Assembly (NCBI RefSeq): GCF_005233835.1
Contig: NZ_SZQA01000012.1
Coordinates: forward strand, 120,086 to 184,085
From: Herbidospora galbida
GTDB taxonomy: Bacteria > Actinomycetota > Actinomycetes > Streptosporangiales > Streptosporangiaceae
Length of the DNA: 64,000 bases
Direction of reading: 5' to 3'
Position 1 is the first letter of the stretch. Every line of letters starts with the position of its first letter. Made by a program: the position numbers and the translations under genes. This document shows positions 63,569 to 64,000 of the stretch, one piece after another. The notes beneath the pieces are model-generated. The model had not been told where the DNA came from. It did not search any database and saw only the letters and a list, made by a program, of their open reading frames with translations.

Positions 63569-64000
63569 TCACCGGCCCTGCGGATGGCGGAAGGCGCTAC
63601 CGAGCCGCAGGGCGAGCTGGATCTCCAGCGCCCGCTCCGGCTCCTGCCAGTCGTCGCCGAGCAGCCGCCTGATCCGGTCGAGCCGCTGGGTGACCGTGTT
63701 GACGTGGATGTGCAGGGCCTCGGCGGTCCGGGTGAGCTGCCCGCCGCACGCGAAGTAGGTGGCCAGCGTCTGGACGAGCTGGGTGCCCTTCTTCTCGTCG
63801 TAGTCGCCCACCGCCCCGATCGCGCCGTGGACGAACCCGGCCACGTCACGTCCCTCGCCGATCACCAGGCCGACGAAGCCGAGTTCGGCGGCGCCCGCGC
63901 CGTCGCCCGCCCGGCCGAGCGCCACCAGGGCCGACGCGCACCGGCGGGCCTCCTCGTAGGCGGCGGCCACGTCCGACCGCGCCTGCGCGGCCCCGGCGGT
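63569..64000 (-). CDS. PucR/CdaR-type transcriptional regulator, C-terminal part (truncated)
   Basis: The frame is open to the window edge, so 143 C-terminal residues are visible. They contain the PucR C-terminal helix-turn-helix signature LTRTAEALHIHVNTVTQRLDRIRRLLG, preceded by QLVQTLATYFACGGQ, which is usual for this family. The ligand-sensing N-terminal part lies outside the window. It is transcribed toward the alpha/beta hydrolase gene with a 52-bp gap and could control it, a common pairing for PucR regulators, though this is inference. Confidence 0.88.
   Translation of the reverse strand, partial: TAGAAQARSDVAAAYEEARRCASALVALGRAGDGAGAAELGFVGLVIGEGRDVAGFVHGAIGAVGDYDEKKGTQLVQTLATYFACGGQLTRTAEALHIHVNTVTQRLDRIRRLLGDDWQEPERALEIQLALRLGSAFRHPQGR

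Overview
The window is 64 kb of high-GC actinobacterial chromosome. Gene content and order (eno, FtsB-like, DUF501, ppx; CBS, RDD protein, metB; mca, DUF4307, greA; uppS, phoH), a mycothiol-conjugate amidase, GTG/TTG starts, leaderless-looking promoters and rare TTA codons fit a filamentous actinomycete, most likely Streptosporangiales. That placement is inferred from memory of synteny, not from a search. No phage, IS element or CRISPR array was seen. The sequence looks like core chromosome with a few accessory patches.

Layout. 1-6.3 kb: 3' end of enolase, FtsB/DivIC, DUF501, Ppx/GppA, a P450, a family-5 uracil-DNA glycosylase, and a type II NADH dehydrogenase preceded by two Rex-type operators. 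6.5-7.5 kb: a tRNA with a UAA anticodon but a short variable loop, then about 870 bp with no convincing gene. 7.5-16.4 kb: AAA ATPase, DUF418, GH15, Bax inhibitor-1, DUF4287, flavin/F420 oxidoreductase, thiolase and a beta-propeller lipoprotein. 16.4-22.2 kb: SGNH hydrolase, cystathionine beta-synthase, an orphan histidine kinase, a 44-aa membrane protein, a trans-sulfuration PLP enzyme and two small membrane proteins. 22.3-31.4 kb: VWA and MoxR pair, FIST sensor, ROK kinase, LysE exporter, threonine ammonia-lyase and an M1 peptidase lipoprotein. 31.5-38 kb: RDD protein, HPPD with a divergent Lrp/AsnC regulator, class A PBP and a DUF255 thioredoxin-like protein. 38-42.7 kb: a partner-switching module (STAS, B12-binding protein, PAS-GAF-PP2C phosphatase, divergent anti-sigma kinase) and an unknown 382-aa protein. 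42.6-46.5 kb: GNAT, a 56-aa membrane protein, mca, DUF4307, greA and NlpC/P60. 46.4-51.2 kb: TetR/MFS pair, an RHH-like protein and pckG with three DasR/GntR-like operators. 51.3-54 kb: a MNIO (DUF692) operon with a Cys/Gly-tailed TIGR04222 membrane protein, a decayed paralogue and a partner protein. 54-64 kb: uppS, phoH, a two-component system with a lipoprotein, a lytic transglycosylase-like protein, a GT2, an alpha/beta hydrolase and a truncated PucR-type regulator.

How genes work together. Redox control is suggested by Rex sites on ndh. Sulfur and thiol metabolism is represented by CBS, the CGS/CGL enzyme and Mca. Gluconeogenic PEPCK carries operators like those of the GlcNAc regulator DasR. 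The partner-switching module may couple a cobalamin-binding (possibly light-sensing) input to a PP2C/STAS/anti-sigma output. The DUF692 operon resembles recently recognised MNIO peptide-modification systems, with a membrane protein as the likely substrate. This operon and the atypical UAA tRNA are the two least ordinary things here.
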